Shown: one piece after another, positions 1 to 8,508 of the stretch | Layout of the letters: every line of letters starts with the position of its first letter | How positions within the stretch are numbered: position 1 is the stretch's first letter | From: Oxalobacter paeniformigenes | GTDB taxonomy: Bacteria > Pseudomonadota > Gammaproteobacteria > Burkholderiales > Burkholderiaceae_D | DNA: 64,000 nucleotides | Assembly: GCF_027158465.1 (NCBI RefSeq) | Contig: NZ_JAMKYL010000001.1 | Coordinates: 744,001 to 808,000 of the forward strand | Direction of reading: 5' to 3' | Made by a program: the position numbers and the translations under genes | Notes under the pieces: model-generated | What the model saw: the letters and a program-made list of their open reading frames with translations, nothing else | Told to the model about the DNA's origin: nothing | Database searches by the model: none

Positions 1-737
1 GGATGATTCACCAGCCGTACCAGCGCATCCATACCGATCGTGCCTTCCCCGATTTTCGCATGGCGGTCCTTGCGACTGCCAAAAGGTGTCATGCTGTCGT
101 TGAGATGAATGGCATGCAGGCGCGAAAGCCCGATGACCTTGTCGAAAGTTTCAAGCACGTCATCCAGCCGGTCGACGATGTCGTAGCCGACCGCCCAGAC
201 ATGGCAGGTATCCAGACAAACGCCTGTTTTCGGATGGTTGCCGCACAAATCGAGAATGTCGCGGATTTCCTCGAAACGTCCGCCGATTTCGCTGCCGCGT
301 CCCGACATCGTCTCAAGAAGAATCATCGTTTCCGGTTCCGTTTCCAGCACCCGTCGGAGCAGGGCGGCCGTCAGCGCGATGCCTTCCTGGACTCCCTGGC
401 CGACATGACTGCCGGGATGGAAGTTGTAAAGGGCGTCAGGCAAAAGCGAAAGCCTTTTCAGGTCGTCACACATCGTTTCGCAGGCGAACTCCCGCAACCG
501 TTCATCCCTTGCACAGGGATTGAGGGTATAGGGGGCATGCGCGATGACCGGAGCGAAACCGTTTTCCGTCATCAGCGTACGCAATGCGGCAAAATCATCG
601 GGATCGATTTCCCGTGCGGAACCGCCGCGGGGATTGCGCGTGAAAAACTGGAACGTCGTCGCACCGATCGACAGCGCATCCTGTCCCATCCGGTACATTC
701 CCTTCGAAACCGACAAATGGCATCCTATACTGAACAT
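1..737 (-). CDS. nfo: Endonuclease IV (AP endonuclease), 3' end outside window
   Basis: Class II apurinic/apyrimidinic endonuclease of the TIM-barrel xylose isomerase-like family, which cuts DNA 5' of abasic sites using metal ions in base excision repair. The minus-strand reading begins MFSIGCHLSVSKGMYRMG, the family N-terminus with its first metal-binding His. It later carries HLNDSMTPFGSRKDRH followed by IGEGTIG, the classic Nfo signature. The ATG at 737 is the only sensible start. The frame stays open to base 1, so about 245 codons are visible and the C-terminus lies outside. It is 31 bp downstream of moeA on the same strand, so co-transcription with the moa/mob/moe genes is possible. Identification is firm. 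Confidence 0.93.
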   Translation of the reverse strand, partial: MFSIGCHLSVSKGMYRMGQDALSIGATTFQFFTRNPRGGSAREIDPDDFAALRTLMTENGFAPVIAHAPYTLNPCARDERLREFACETMCDDLKRLSLLPDALYNFHPGSHVGQGVQEGIALTAALLRRVLETEPETMILLETMSGRGSEIGGRFEEIRDILDLCGNHPKTGVCLDTCHVWAVGYDIVDRLDDVLETFDKVIGLSRLHAIHLNDSMTPFGSRKDRHAKIGEGTIGMDALVRLVNH

Positions 738-768
738 GCTTCCTCCGAAGCGCCGTCAACCGAACCGG

Positions 769-2064
769 TCAGACCAGTCCCTCAAGCAAAACGACATCGA
801 CCCATTCTCCGGCCCGAACGGTTCCGCCTTCTTCTGGCAACACGACGATGGCGTTCGCCTCGGCCATGGAACGCAATATTCCCGAACCCTGTTCTCCTGT
901 CGTTCGCACCGTCAGATTGCCGTCGGCATTCTGGCTCAATACCCCGCGCTGGAACTCGGTTCTGCCGACACGCTTGGAAAAATTCGTCGCCGCCTGCGCC
1001 CTGACCGTCAGCAACGGAGCGGGCAGTGCACCCATCATATGCATGAGCGCATCACGCACGAAAAAGTAGAAAGACACCATCACCGCAACCGGATTGCCCG
1101 GCAAACCGAACAGACAGGCATGATCGCCACCGGCATGAATCCTGCCGAATGCCATCGGACGGCCGGGCCGCATTTTCACCGACCAGAAAACGACATCGCC
1201 CATCGACGCCATAACCTGTTTCGTATAATCGGCCACACCGACCGATACACCGCCCGATGTAACGATGGCATCGGCATTGCGACAGGCATTTTGCAACGCC
1301 TTTTCCAGTTCTGCCCGATCGTCACCGATGATTCCCATATCCAGCACCTCGCATCCCAGCCGTTCCATCAATCCGGCCAGTACAGTACGGTTGCTGTCGT
1401 ACACCGCGCCGGTATCGAGTTCCATCCCGGCGGTCCGCAATTCGTCTCCCGTCGAAAAAAGGGCGACCCGAACCTTCCGGCGTACAGCCACATCAGGCAG
1501 TCCCGCCGATGCCAGCAAACCGAGATGGGCGGGGCGCAAAACCGTCCCTTCAGCCAGAACCGTCGCCCCCTCACGCAAATTTTCGCCTGCCTTGCGGATA
1601 TTGTCGCCGCATGTCACCGTACCGGCCGGAATGACCACATGCGTTTCATCCTCGGCCATTTCGACATGTTCCTGCTGAACTACCGTATCGCATCCTCCCG
1701 GAACGGGGGCACCCGTCATGATCCGGATACATTCGCCATCGCCGATATCTCCACGATAAGGATGTCCGGCATAGGCATAACCGACCACATCCAGCGCCAG
1801 CGGCCCGGACAAATTCGCATCCCGCGCGCAAAAAGCGAACCCGTCCATCGCCGCATTGTCGAAACCGGGTACCGAAACCGGAGAGACGACATCTTCGGCC
1901 AGCACACGCCCCAGTGCATAACGCAAGGGCAAGCGTTCGATACCCGATACCGGCGTGACGAAGCCTGCGATCAGGTCATGCGCCATTTTCACGGAAATCG
2001 CATCGGGATTGTAAGAGGGCAGGGACGCGGTCAGTTCCGCCATCGTCATCAATGATCCATTCAT
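769..2064 (-). CDS. moeA: Molybdopterin molybdenumtransferase MoeA
   Basis: Inserts molybdenum into adenylylated molybdopterin, the last step of molybdenum cofactor synthesis in the cytoplasm. The 431-residue product has the MoeA hallmarks: an N-terminal region with LRYALGRVLAEDV and FDNAAMDGFA, the MoCF-binding domain with TSGGVSVGVADYTKQV, and LFGLPGNPVAVMVSFYFF in the C-terminal half. The start was taken as the ATG at 2064 because it overlaps the mobA stop in an ATGA arrangement; upstream in-frame codons would run deeper into mobA. Length matches the family (about 400-430). Translational coupling with mobA is likely. Confidence 0.95.
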   Translation of the reverse strand: MNGSLMTMAELTASLPSYNPDAISVKMAHDLIAGFVTPVSGIERLPLRYALGRVLAEDVVSPVSVPGFDNAAMDGFAFCARDANLSGPLALDVVGYAYAGHPYRGDIGDGECIRIMTGAPVPGGCDTVVQQEHVEMAEDETHVVIPAGTVTCGDNIRKAGENLREGATVLAEGTVLRPAHLGLLASAGLPDVAVRRKVRVALFSTGDELRTAGMELDTGAVYDSNRTVLAGLMERLGCEVLDMGIIGDDRAELEKALQNACRNADAIVTSGGVSVGVADYTKQVMASMGDVVFWSVKMRPGRPMAFGRIHAGGDHACLFGLPGNPVAVMVSFYFFVRDALMHMMGALPAPLLTVRAQAATNFSKRVGRTEFQRGVLSQNADGNLTVRTTGEQGSGILRSMAEANAIVVLPEEGGTVRAGEWVDVVLLEGLV

Positions 2065-2723
2065 ACCGCACCATCCTGTCTGTCGCCTGACATTCCCTGC
2101 AACCACGCCAGCTCATCCGGCGTGTTGACATTCTCGAAACCGTGACGTTCGTTGAAACAGGCCGTCGCGACTTTCCGTGTCGCATACCATTGTTCGATCT
2201 TTCGTCCGCCCCGTGCCATAAAATTTTCCAGATCCGTTGCCAGCGACGCTTTCATCAGACAAAATGCCGGTTGCACCCGGCAATATTCATCATCCTTGGA
2301 AACCGCCACCGCCAGATCGGCCTGTTTTTCTTCCAGCGAACGATGCAAATCCTCGACCAGCCGTGACGGCAAAAAAGGCGCATCGCACGGCGCCGTCACC
2401 AGATACAGTGTCTTGCAATGACGAAGCCCCGTCAGAAAACCCGCCAGCGGGCCGGACCAGTCCAGCGGTTCGTCGGAACAGACCGGATAACCGAAAGCGG
2501 CATAAGCCGACTGATTCCGGTTGGCGTTGACGATCAGGGTACTGACCTGGGGGCGCAACCGGTCGATCACATGCGCGACCAGCGGTTTTCCGTCCAGAAG
2601 CTGCAATCCCTTGTCCGCGGATCCCATTCTTTTGCCCTGACCACCGGCGAGAATGACACCGGTCACGTCATCATACAGGCACGAATCGGGCATATCCGTC
2701 AATCCCGAAAGCATCCACACCAT
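2061..2723 (-). CDS. mobA: Molybdenum cofactor guanylyltransferase MobA
   Basis: Transfers GMP from GTP to molybdopterin to make the guanine dinucleotide form used by DMSO reductase-type enzymes such as formate dehydrogenases and nitrate reductases. The 220-residue product shows the nucleotidyltransferase loop ILAGGQGKRMGSADKGL, then VTAPCDAPFLP with the metal-binding Asp, and VQPAFCLM. The ATG at 2723 is preferred to a GTG at 2726 because GGAGG lies 6 nt upstream of it; the GTG would be only 3 nt from the Shine-Dalgarno. It begins directly after the moaA stop (2726-2728) and overlaps moeA by 4 nt. Confidence 0.94.
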   Translation of the reverse strand: MVWMLSGLTDMPDSCLYDDVTGVILAGGQGKRMGSADKGLQLLDGKPLVAHVIDRLRPQVSTLIVNANRNQSAYAAFGYPVCSDEPLDWSGPLAGFLTGLRHCKTLYLVTAPCDAPFLPSRLVEDLHRSLEEKQADLAVAVSKDDEYCRVQPAFCLMKASLATDLENFMARGGRKIEQWYATRKVATACFNERHGFENVNTPDELAWLQGMSGDRQDGAV

Positions 2724-2725
2724 CA

Positions 2726-3811
2726 CTATCCTCCAATATAGGACATTTCGATTTTCCGTTCCGTCGGCGGCAATCCCTGTCCGCGCAACTCGGAATAGCG
2801 ATTGTCACGCTGCCGCCACAAAGCCGCCATCGCTGCTGCCAGTTCTATATCCGACGTGCCGTTCCTGAGCAATTGCCTCATATCGAAACCTTCCGTCGCA
2901 AACAGGCATTTGTAGAGTTTGCCGTCGGTGGAAAGACGCAAGCGGGTACAATCCCGGCAAAAGGCCTGTGTCACACTCGCGATCACACCGATTTCACCAC
3001 CGCCGTCACGATAACGCCAGCGTGAAGCCGTCTCGCCACGGTAATGCGGTTCGACAGGTTCCAGCGGCATTTCCGCATGAATGGTCTGAACGATCCTTGC
3101 GGCGGGCACAACCTGCCGGTTCGTCCAGTCGTTTGATGAACCGACATCCATATATTCGATAAAGCGGACGATGACCGGTGTATTCCTGAAATGGCGTGCC
3201 AGCGGCAATATCTCGCTTTCGTTCATGCCTTTTTTGACTACCGTATTGACCTTGACCGGCGAAAAACCGGCTGCGAGCGCCGCCTCGATTCCGTTCATGA
3301 CATCGGACACGCCGACCCCGACATCGTTCATCTTCATGAAAACGGCATCGTCCAGCGCATCAAGCGATACCGTAATGCGGCGCAACCCGGCATCGAAAAG
3401 GGTACGCGCCTTTTTCGCCAGCAACGACCCGTTCGTCGTCAGCGTCACATCGACCGGACAACCATCCGGCGTTTCAAGCTGCGAGAGCATCCCGACCAGC
3501 CGCTCGATATGCCGCCGCAACAACGGCTCGCCGCCGGTCAAACGGATTTTTTCCACGCCCATCGATACAAGCAGCCGTGAAAGTCTGGCGACTTCTTCAA
3601 AGGAAAGCATCCCGGAATGGGGGATGAAACGGAAATCCTTGCCGAATACCTGTTTCGGCATGCAATAGACACAACGGAAATTGCAACGGTCCGTGACGGA
3701 AATGCGCAGATCGCGCAGGGGACGCCCCAGCCTGTCCGGCACCATATCGCCGGATACGGATTGCCGTACCGGATGCGGCACGTCATTGGGCTGGACAATC
3801 GGACTGGACAT
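2726..3811 (-). CDS. moaA: GTP 3',8-cyclase MoaA
   Basis: Radical SAM enzyme that converts GTP to the 3',8-cyclo intermediate of cyclic pyranopterin, the first step of molybdenum cofactor synthesis. With the start at 3811 the 361-residue protein has the SAM [4Fe-4S] motif C43-x3-C47-x2-C50 (DRCNFRCVYC), then RLTGGEPLLR. A second cluster site reads FCRDCTRLRL with a further Cys about 13 residues on. It ends in YIGG, the conserved C-terminal Gly-Gly needed for GTP conversion. A longer reading from 3883 adds 24 unlike residues and was rejected. First gene of a moaA-mobA-moeA run; moaBCDE are not in this window. Confidence 0.95.
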   Translation of the reverse strand: MSSPIVQPNDVPHPVRQSVSGDMVPDRLGRPLRDLRISVTDRCNFRCVYCMPKQVFGKDFRFIPHSGMLSFEEVARLSRLLVSMGVEKIRLTGGEPLLRRHIERLVGMLSQLETPDGCPVDVTLTTNGSLLAKKARTLFDAGLRRITVSLDALDDAVFMKMNDVGVGVSDVMNGIEAALAAGFSPVKVNTVVKKGMNESEILPLARHFRNTPVIVRFIEYMDVGSSNDWTNRQVVPAARIVQTIHAEMPLEPVEPHYRGETASRWRYRDGGGEIGVIASVTQAFCRDCTRLRLSTDGKLYKCLFATEGFDMRQLLRNGTSDIELAAAMAALWRQRDNRYSELRGQGLPPTERKIEMSYIGG

Positions 3812-4088
3812 GAATGAAAGCACCCGGAAACGACACAAATTCCAAAGATACCACGAACTGCCGTTTGTTTCATGACCCTGCACGCCGTCCCGAGCAAAGC
3901 CGGACTACCGGTTCGGTCAGTAAACCATCAGGACGATGTACACACGCGCTCCCGTCACGAAACCGGAAAGGATGCATCTTCCCGTGCACATCCTTTGCCG
4001 AATGTCATCACGGCCGCCACTGTCCTGCCTATGCTGAAAGGGCAGTATCAAAAAACTCCTTTTCACCTCTTTCTTTGACTGGAAAATC
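3812..4088. other. Divergent intergenic region moaA / alpha-beta hydrolase
   Basis: A gap of 277 bp between two divergently transcribed genes, which must hold the promoters of both. No convincing -35/-10 pair, riboswitch (for example the molybdenum-cofactor RNA) or small gene was recognised by eye. Short antisense and shadow frames run through it but carry no ribosome binding sites. Confidence 0.5.
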
Positions 4089-4781
4089 ATGACTAAAAAA
4101 CCTACCATCATTCTCGTGCACGGCGCATGGTCCGACGCCTGTCACTGGGAAAACGTCATTCTCGGACTGTATGCCCGTGGCTATAAAGTACGTGCCGTCG
4201 AAAATTCGCTCAAATCGCTCGACGAGGACATCGACAATACCATCCGCATGATCGGACACCAGCAGGAACCCGTTTTGCTGGTCGGTCACGACTACGGCGG
4301 TGCCGTCATCACCCGCGCGGGCAATGAAGACAACGTCGTCGGCCTTGTCTATTGCGCCGCCTATTCGCTTGACGAAAGCGAAACCATCAACGACGTACTC
4401 ACCTACCGCGATCCTTCGCCCAGCGCCATGAATTTCACCGAAACGCTGGACGACTACATCTGGATCAAGTACGACAAATTCAAGGAAAGCTATTGCCATG
4501 ATCTCGGCGACAGCCAGGCCTATGTCATGAGCGTCACGCAAAAACCGATCCATGCCAGCACCATGAACAATCCATCCGGTGAAGCGGCATGGAAAAAACT
4601 CCCTTGCTGGTACCAGATTTCATCAGCCGACCGGATCATTCCCGTCGAAACCCAGCAGTGGCTGGCGAACAGGATGGCAGCCCGAAAAACCGTCACCCTT
4701 GATTCGAGCCATGCGTCCATCGTCTCTCATGCCGACGATATCGTCGCATTGATCGACGAAGCCGCGAAATCACTCGGCTGA
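4089..4781 (+). CDS. Alpha/beta hydrolase (EstC-like) with Asp at the nucleophile position
   Basis: Cytoplasmic alpha/beta-hydrolase of 230 residues, without signal peptide. It opens with TIILVHGAWSDACHWE, where HG is the oxyanion-hole motif typical of the plant-esterase/EstC/hydroxynitrile lyase branch. The nucleophile elbow reads VGHDYGG, so the usual Ser is Asp68. An Asp nucleophile is characteristic of haloalkane dehalogenases and epoxide hydrolases, while relatives of this branch normally have GHSYGG. Further acids occur in SSADRIIP, and the probable catalytic His is in SSHASIVSHAD near the C-terminus. The substrate is unknown. It is monocistronic and followed by a strong terminator. Confidence 0.85.
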   Translation: MTKKPTIILVHGAWSDACHWENVILGLYARGYKVRAVENSLKSLDEDIDNTIRMIGHQQEPVLLVGHDYGGAVITRAGNEDNVVGLVYCAAYSLDESETINDVLTYRDPSPSAMNFTETLDDYIWIKYDKFKESYCHDLGDSQAYVMSVTQKPIHASTMNNPSGEAAWKKLPCWYQISSADRIIPVETQQWLANRMAARKTVTLDSSHASIVSHADDIVALIDEAAKSLG

Positions 4782-4804
4782 CAACGACAATATCTCCGCA
4801 GACA

Positions 4805-4840
4805 AAAACGCCTTTTTCCGGCAACGGAAAAGGGCGTTTT
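4805..4840 (+). terminator. Rho-independent terminator after the alpha/beta hydrolase
   Basis: Arms AAAACGCC...TTTTCCG and CGGAAAA...GGCGTTTT pair around a GCAA loop, giving a long GC-rich stem flanked by A and T runs. It lies about 25 bp after the hydrolase stop and could act in both directions. Confidence 0.85.
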
Positions 4841-4889
4841 CTTTCGTACGATTCATGGGGACGAATACATGTCATCCGTTTCTGGACAT

Positions 4890-4921
4890 GAAAAAACCGC
4901 GTTTGAAACGCGGTTTTTTCA
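4890..4921 (-). terminator. Rho-independent terminator of rne (bidirectional)
   Basis: The perfect stem AAAAAACCGCGTTT / AAACGCGGTTTTTT has a tiny loop and A/T tracts on both sides. It sits 12 bp downstream of the rne stop on the minus strand and back to back with the hydrolase terminator. Confidence 0.85.
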
Positions 4922-4933
4922 TGATATGCCGTA

Positions 4934-7900
4934 TCAGGAGGGCTTGCGGGTATCCACCTGAATCAGCGGACCTTCATCGACCACGACCGGCGGTTTTCTC
5001 CGGCGAACGGGCCGCTTGACCGTTTCGTCCTGCGGCTGGCTTTCCCGAACCTGTTTCATCTTGTCCGGATCGGTCACCGCCATTGTCAAACCGGCTTCGG
5101 CCAGCATCTTTTCCAGTGCGGAAACCGGATCGTCGGCAACGGCAGGCGCCTTGTCTTCCTGCGTTTCGGCGTCCCCGGCAACCGGTACTTCCGGCGCTTC
5201 GGCAGCGGCAGCCGGTTCGGCATCCGATACCTTGACGACGTTTTCTTCCGCTACGGTTTCACCTGAGGCAGACGTTTCCGTTACGGTAGCCGTTCCGGCT
5301 GCGGGAGCCTGTTCCAGTTCGGGAGCGGCATTCGTTTCGACCGTTACCGTTTCCACCACGACGGCTTCCGTTTCGATCACGACCGGTTTCGCCTCGACTG
5401 CCACGACTTCGGCTTCCGCAACGGTATCGGCCTGAACCGTTTCGACTTCGGCATGAATCTGAACTGTATGGACATCCTGCACCGTGTCATTGTCCGCAGC
5501 AACGTTCGGTTCTTTTGCGACTGCGTTCACGACATCGGCATCCGCTGCCGTATCCGCAGCGGCTTCGCGGCGGCGTCTCGAATGCGAACGGCGACCTTCA
5601 CGACGGTGTGGAACCGCATTGTCGTCCACATTGCTGCCATCCTGTACCGTACCGGCCGTTTCCGCGACACGGGCTTCTTCATTTCCTGCTTCCTGTACCG
5701 GCACGGAAACCGCTTCGGCAACCATGACTTCGGTTTCGACCGGCATTTCGGTCTGTTCGGCAGACGTATCCGTCTGATTGTCGCGGCGGTTGCGTCCACG
5801 TCCGCCACGGCGACGGCGACGGCGCGTTTCTTCTTCGGTACCTGCCGGACGTTCGGACGAGGCGGCTTCCGCCGATGTTTTCGTTTCCGTCGAAACGACC
5901 TGTACCGCTTCGGAAACAGGAACCAGCGCTGTCATCACCGGCTTGGCGACAGCGGTCGTCGTCGGTACGGATGTTTCCTGTTTTACGGATTCTTCCTCGT
6001 TCTTCAACGGCTTGCGTTCGTCACGCTGGCGTTCGGCCTTTTCGCCACGGGTACGGCGCTGGCGGGCAGGTTTCTGTGCAGCCTGTACACTTTCATCCTG
6101 TTCGGATGCAGCATCGGCAGCCGGTTGCGTTGTACGGTTCTTGTCATCGCGGGTTTCTCCGCGGCGGCCACGGCCACGGGAGCGATCCTGGTTCCTGCCT
6201 CTGCGGCTACCTTTGGCCGACTGTTTTTCTTCCTGTTCTTCTTCCTTGGGCGCTTCATCCTTGCCGATACCCAAAAAGCCCAGAAGCCGGTCGAAAAAGC
6301 CTTTTTCCGCAACAGCGGCCTGTGCCGGTACAGGGGCCGGCGTGTGATCGACGACCGGAGCAGGCATGCCTTCGGGAATATTCTTGACCTTGGCTTCCTG
6401 CGGCGGCTTGGACGGTTCTTTCTGGCGTTTGGAAAAACTCATGTCCACATCGGACTGTTCCGCCAGCTTGTAGCTGACTTCCGGCTCTTCCAGACGGGGA
6501 TCGTCATGCTTGATCCGTTCGAGCTTGTAATGCGGCGTTTCCAGATACTTGTTCGGAATCAGGACGATCTTGACCTTGTGACGAGACTCGACTTTCATGA
6601 TTTCGCCGCGTTTTTCGTTCAGCAGGAAAGCGGCGACATCGACCGGAATCTGGACATGGATGACGGCAGAACTTTCCTTCATCGATTCTTCCTCGATGAT
6701 ACGCAATACCTGCAAGGCGGACGATTCCGTATCGCGAATATGGCCGGTACCGTTGCATCGCGGACAAGTGATATGGCTGCCTTCGGACAGGGAAGGGCGC
6801 AGTCGCTGGCGCGACAGTTCCATCAGACCGAAACGGGAAATCTTGTCCATCTGGACACGCGCCCGGTCATAATGCAATGCTTCTTTCAGACGTGCCTCGA
6901 TTTCACGCCGGTTCTTCGGCGATTCCATATCGATGAAGTCGATCACGATCAGGCCGCCCAGATCGCGCAAACGCAACTGGCGTGCGACTTCCTCGGCCGC
7001 TTCGCAGTTGGTCGTGAACGCCGTCGTTTCGATATCGGTGCCGCGCGTAGAACGGGCCGAGTTGACGTCAATGGCAACCAGCGCTTCAGTATGGTCGATG
7101 ACGATGGAACCGCCGGAAGGCAGCGAGACCACGCGGGAATAGGCCGATTCGATCTGGTGTTCGATCTGGAAACGGGAGAAAAGCGGAACACCGTCACGAT
7201 AGCGTTTGACACGGTTGGCCATGTCCGGCATGACATAACTCATGAACTGGTGTGCCTGTTCGTAGATTTCGTCCGTATCGATCAGGATTTCGCCGATATC
7301 CGGCTGGAAATAGTCGCGGATGGCGCGGATGACCAGAGACGATTCATGATAAATCAGGAACGCACCCGGTGCGGAAGAACCGGCGCTTTCGATCGCGTTC
7401 CACAGCTGGAGCAGATAATTCAGGTCCCACTGCAATTCTTCGACGGTCCTGCCGATACCGGCAGTACGGGCGATGATGGACATGCCGGGCGGCACATCAA
7501 GCTTGTCCATCGTTTCGCGCAATTCCTGGCGCTCTTCACCTTCGACGCGACGCGAGACACCACCACCACGCGGATTGTTCGGCATCAGAACCAGATAACG
7601 GCCGGCCAGCGAAATGAAAGTGGTCAGCGCAGCACCCTTGTTGCCGCGCTCTTCCTTTTCGACCTGGACCATGATTTCCTGTCCTTCGGCCAGCGCGTCC
7701 TTGATTGTGGCGTTTCTGACATCGACACCTTCGCGGAACAGGGAACGCGATACTTCCTTGAAAGGCAGAAAACCGTGCCGGTCTTCACCGTAATTGACGA
7801 AACAGGCTTCAAGGGAAGGTTCGATCCTGGTGATGACCGCCTTGTAGATATTGGATTTGTGCAGTTCCCGGGCATTGGATTCGATATCGATATCGATCAG

Positions 7901-7969
7901 TTTCTGCCCGTCGACAATCGCCACGCGCAATTCTTCCTGCTGCGTCGCATTGAACAACATACGTTTCAT
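4934..7969 (-). CDS. rne: Ribonuclease E
   Basis: Endoribonuclease E, the scaffold of the RNA degradosome, processing rRNA, tRNA and mRNA. Of 1011 residues, the N-terminal half is the catalytic domain: an S1 RNA-binding region at about 35-115 (KAVITRIEPSLEACFVNYG, GFLPFKEV), the DNase I-like core with catalytic Asp in LVAIDVNSARSTRG and GLIVIDFIDM, and the Zn-link CPRCNGTG near residue 405. From about 560 onward the protein is low complexity: an Arg-rich patch (RRGRNQDRSRGRGRRGE) and long Glu/Ala/Val stretches, ending in a conserved-looking tail PLIQVDTRKPS. The ATG at 7969 is chosen because GGAG lies 8 nt upstream. It is divergent from rluC, as in many proteobacteria, behind a structured leader. 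Confidence 0.96.
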   Translation of the reverse strand: MKRMLFNATQQEELRVAIVDGQKLIDIDIESNARELHKSNIYKAVITRIEPSLEACFVNYGEDRHGFLPFKEVSRSLFREGVDVRNATIKDALAEGQEIMVQVEKEERGNKGAALTTFISLAGRYLVLMPNNPRGGGVSRRVEGEERQELRETMDKLDVPPGMSIIARTAGIGRTVEELQWDLNYLLQLWNAIESAGSSAPGAFLIYHESSLVIRAIRDYFQPDIGEILIDTDEIYEQAHQFMSYVMPDMANRVKRYRDGVPLFSRFQIEHQIESAYSRVVSLPSGGSIVIDHTEALVAIDVNSARSTRGTDIETTAFTTNCEAAEEVARQLRLRDLGGLIVIDFIDMESPKNRREIEARLKEALHYDRARVQMDKISRFGLMELSRQRLRPSLSEGSHITCPRCNGTGHIRDTESSALQVLRIIEEESMKESSAVIHVQIPVDVAAFLLNEKRGEIMKVESRHKVKIVLIPNKYLETPHYKLERIKHDDPRLEEPEVSYKLAEQSDVDMSFSKRQKEPSKPPQEAKVKNIPEGMPAPVVDHTPAPVPAQAAVAEKGFFDRLLGFLGIGKDEAPKEEEQEEKQSAKGSRRGRNQDRSRGRGRRGETRDDKNRTTQPAADAASEQDESVQAAQKPARQRRTRGEKAERQRDERKPLKNEEESVKQETSVPTTTAVAKPVMTALVPVSEAVQVVSTETKTSAEAASSERPAGTEEETRRRRRRGGRGRNRRDNQTDTSAEQTEMPVETEVMVAEAVSVPVQEAGNEEARVAETAGTVQDGSNVDDNAVPHRREGRRSHSRRRREAAADTAADADVVNAVAKEPNVAADNDTVQDVHTVQIHAEVETVQADTVAEAEVVAVEAKPVVIETEAVVVETVTVETNAAPELEQAPAAGTATVTETSASGETVAEENVVKVSDAEPAAAAEAPEVPVAGDAETQEDKAPAVADDPVSALEKMLAEAGLTMAVTDPDKMKQVRESQPQDETVKRPVRRRKPPVVVDEGPLIQVDTRKPS

Positions 7970-8508
7970 AAAATACACTCCGTGGCCTTTCGCAAGGCCG
8001 ATATTCTGTAATTGGAACGCCTGGGGGGACGTTACCGAAAATCAATCGGGTGTACGCATGGAATGGACAGGATGGAAAGCGGGCCGTGCAACGGCCAAAA
8101 GGGCGCAAGCGAGCGCGCCGTCCTGCGGACGGGGATGAGTTCGATCTGTTTCAGGATTGGCGATTACGCCTGTAATCAGCATCTCAAATAAGACAGCCCA
8201 CACGTTGAAAACGGCAAATCAGAACCAAACAACAAAATTCCGGTTATCAAACACATCACTGGACAAGCAGCGAACCATTTCTGCTTGTCCTTCAAATCCT
8301 TTGCATCCAGACGCAAATCCTCATTCCGTTACCTTGTCCGGCCTGCGCTACGGCGCCGGCCTGGAATACGACGGAAGGTGCGTACACATCTTTTCCACTG
8401 AATTTGTTTCAAACAGGGCCAATGGAAGCCACAACTGTGTAGAATGCTTGTTTTATCATACACAGACAAGCCGGGAAAACGCCGGCCAGTGCAGGATTAT
8501 ATAGATAA
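7970..8508. other. rne / rluC divergent intergenic region with structured rne leader
   Basis: A gap of 539 bp without a convincing gene; the 115-codon plus-strand frame at 8157-8504 has no ribosome binding site and odd composition. On the rne side the sequence contains four perfect hairpins: arms at 8082-8087/8091-8096, 8102-8106/8115-8119, 8120-8123/8127-8130 and the 10-bp stem 8261-8270/8281-8290. Since E. coli rne has a long autoregulatory 5' untranslated region, this is a plausible functional counterpart, but that is inference. Promoters for both genes must lie here; none matches consensus well. Confidence 0.6.
8261..8290. repeat. Perfect 10-bp hairpin in the rne-rluC intergenic region
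   Basis: GGACAAGCAG and CTGCTTGTCC form a perfect inverted repeat around a 10-nt loop. There is no T-run directly after it on either strand, so it is more likely an RNA structure of the rne leader or a protein-binding site than a terminator. Confidence 0.6.

Noticed and set aside
3..2055. Plus-strand frames of 333 and 503 codons at the left end
   Set aside because: They lie opposite nfo and moeA, both of which have clear family motifs on the minus strand.
5453..8011. Very long open frame (852 codons) on the plus strand opposite rne
   Set aside because: The rne tail is rich in Glu/Ala/Val/Arg codons whose complement has few stops. The translated sequence is Phe/Arg/His-rich and looks like no protein family.
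8157..8504. 115-codon frame between rne and rluC
   Set aside because: No ribosome binding site, Ser/Asn/His-rich translation, and it overlaps hairpins that better fit a leader.
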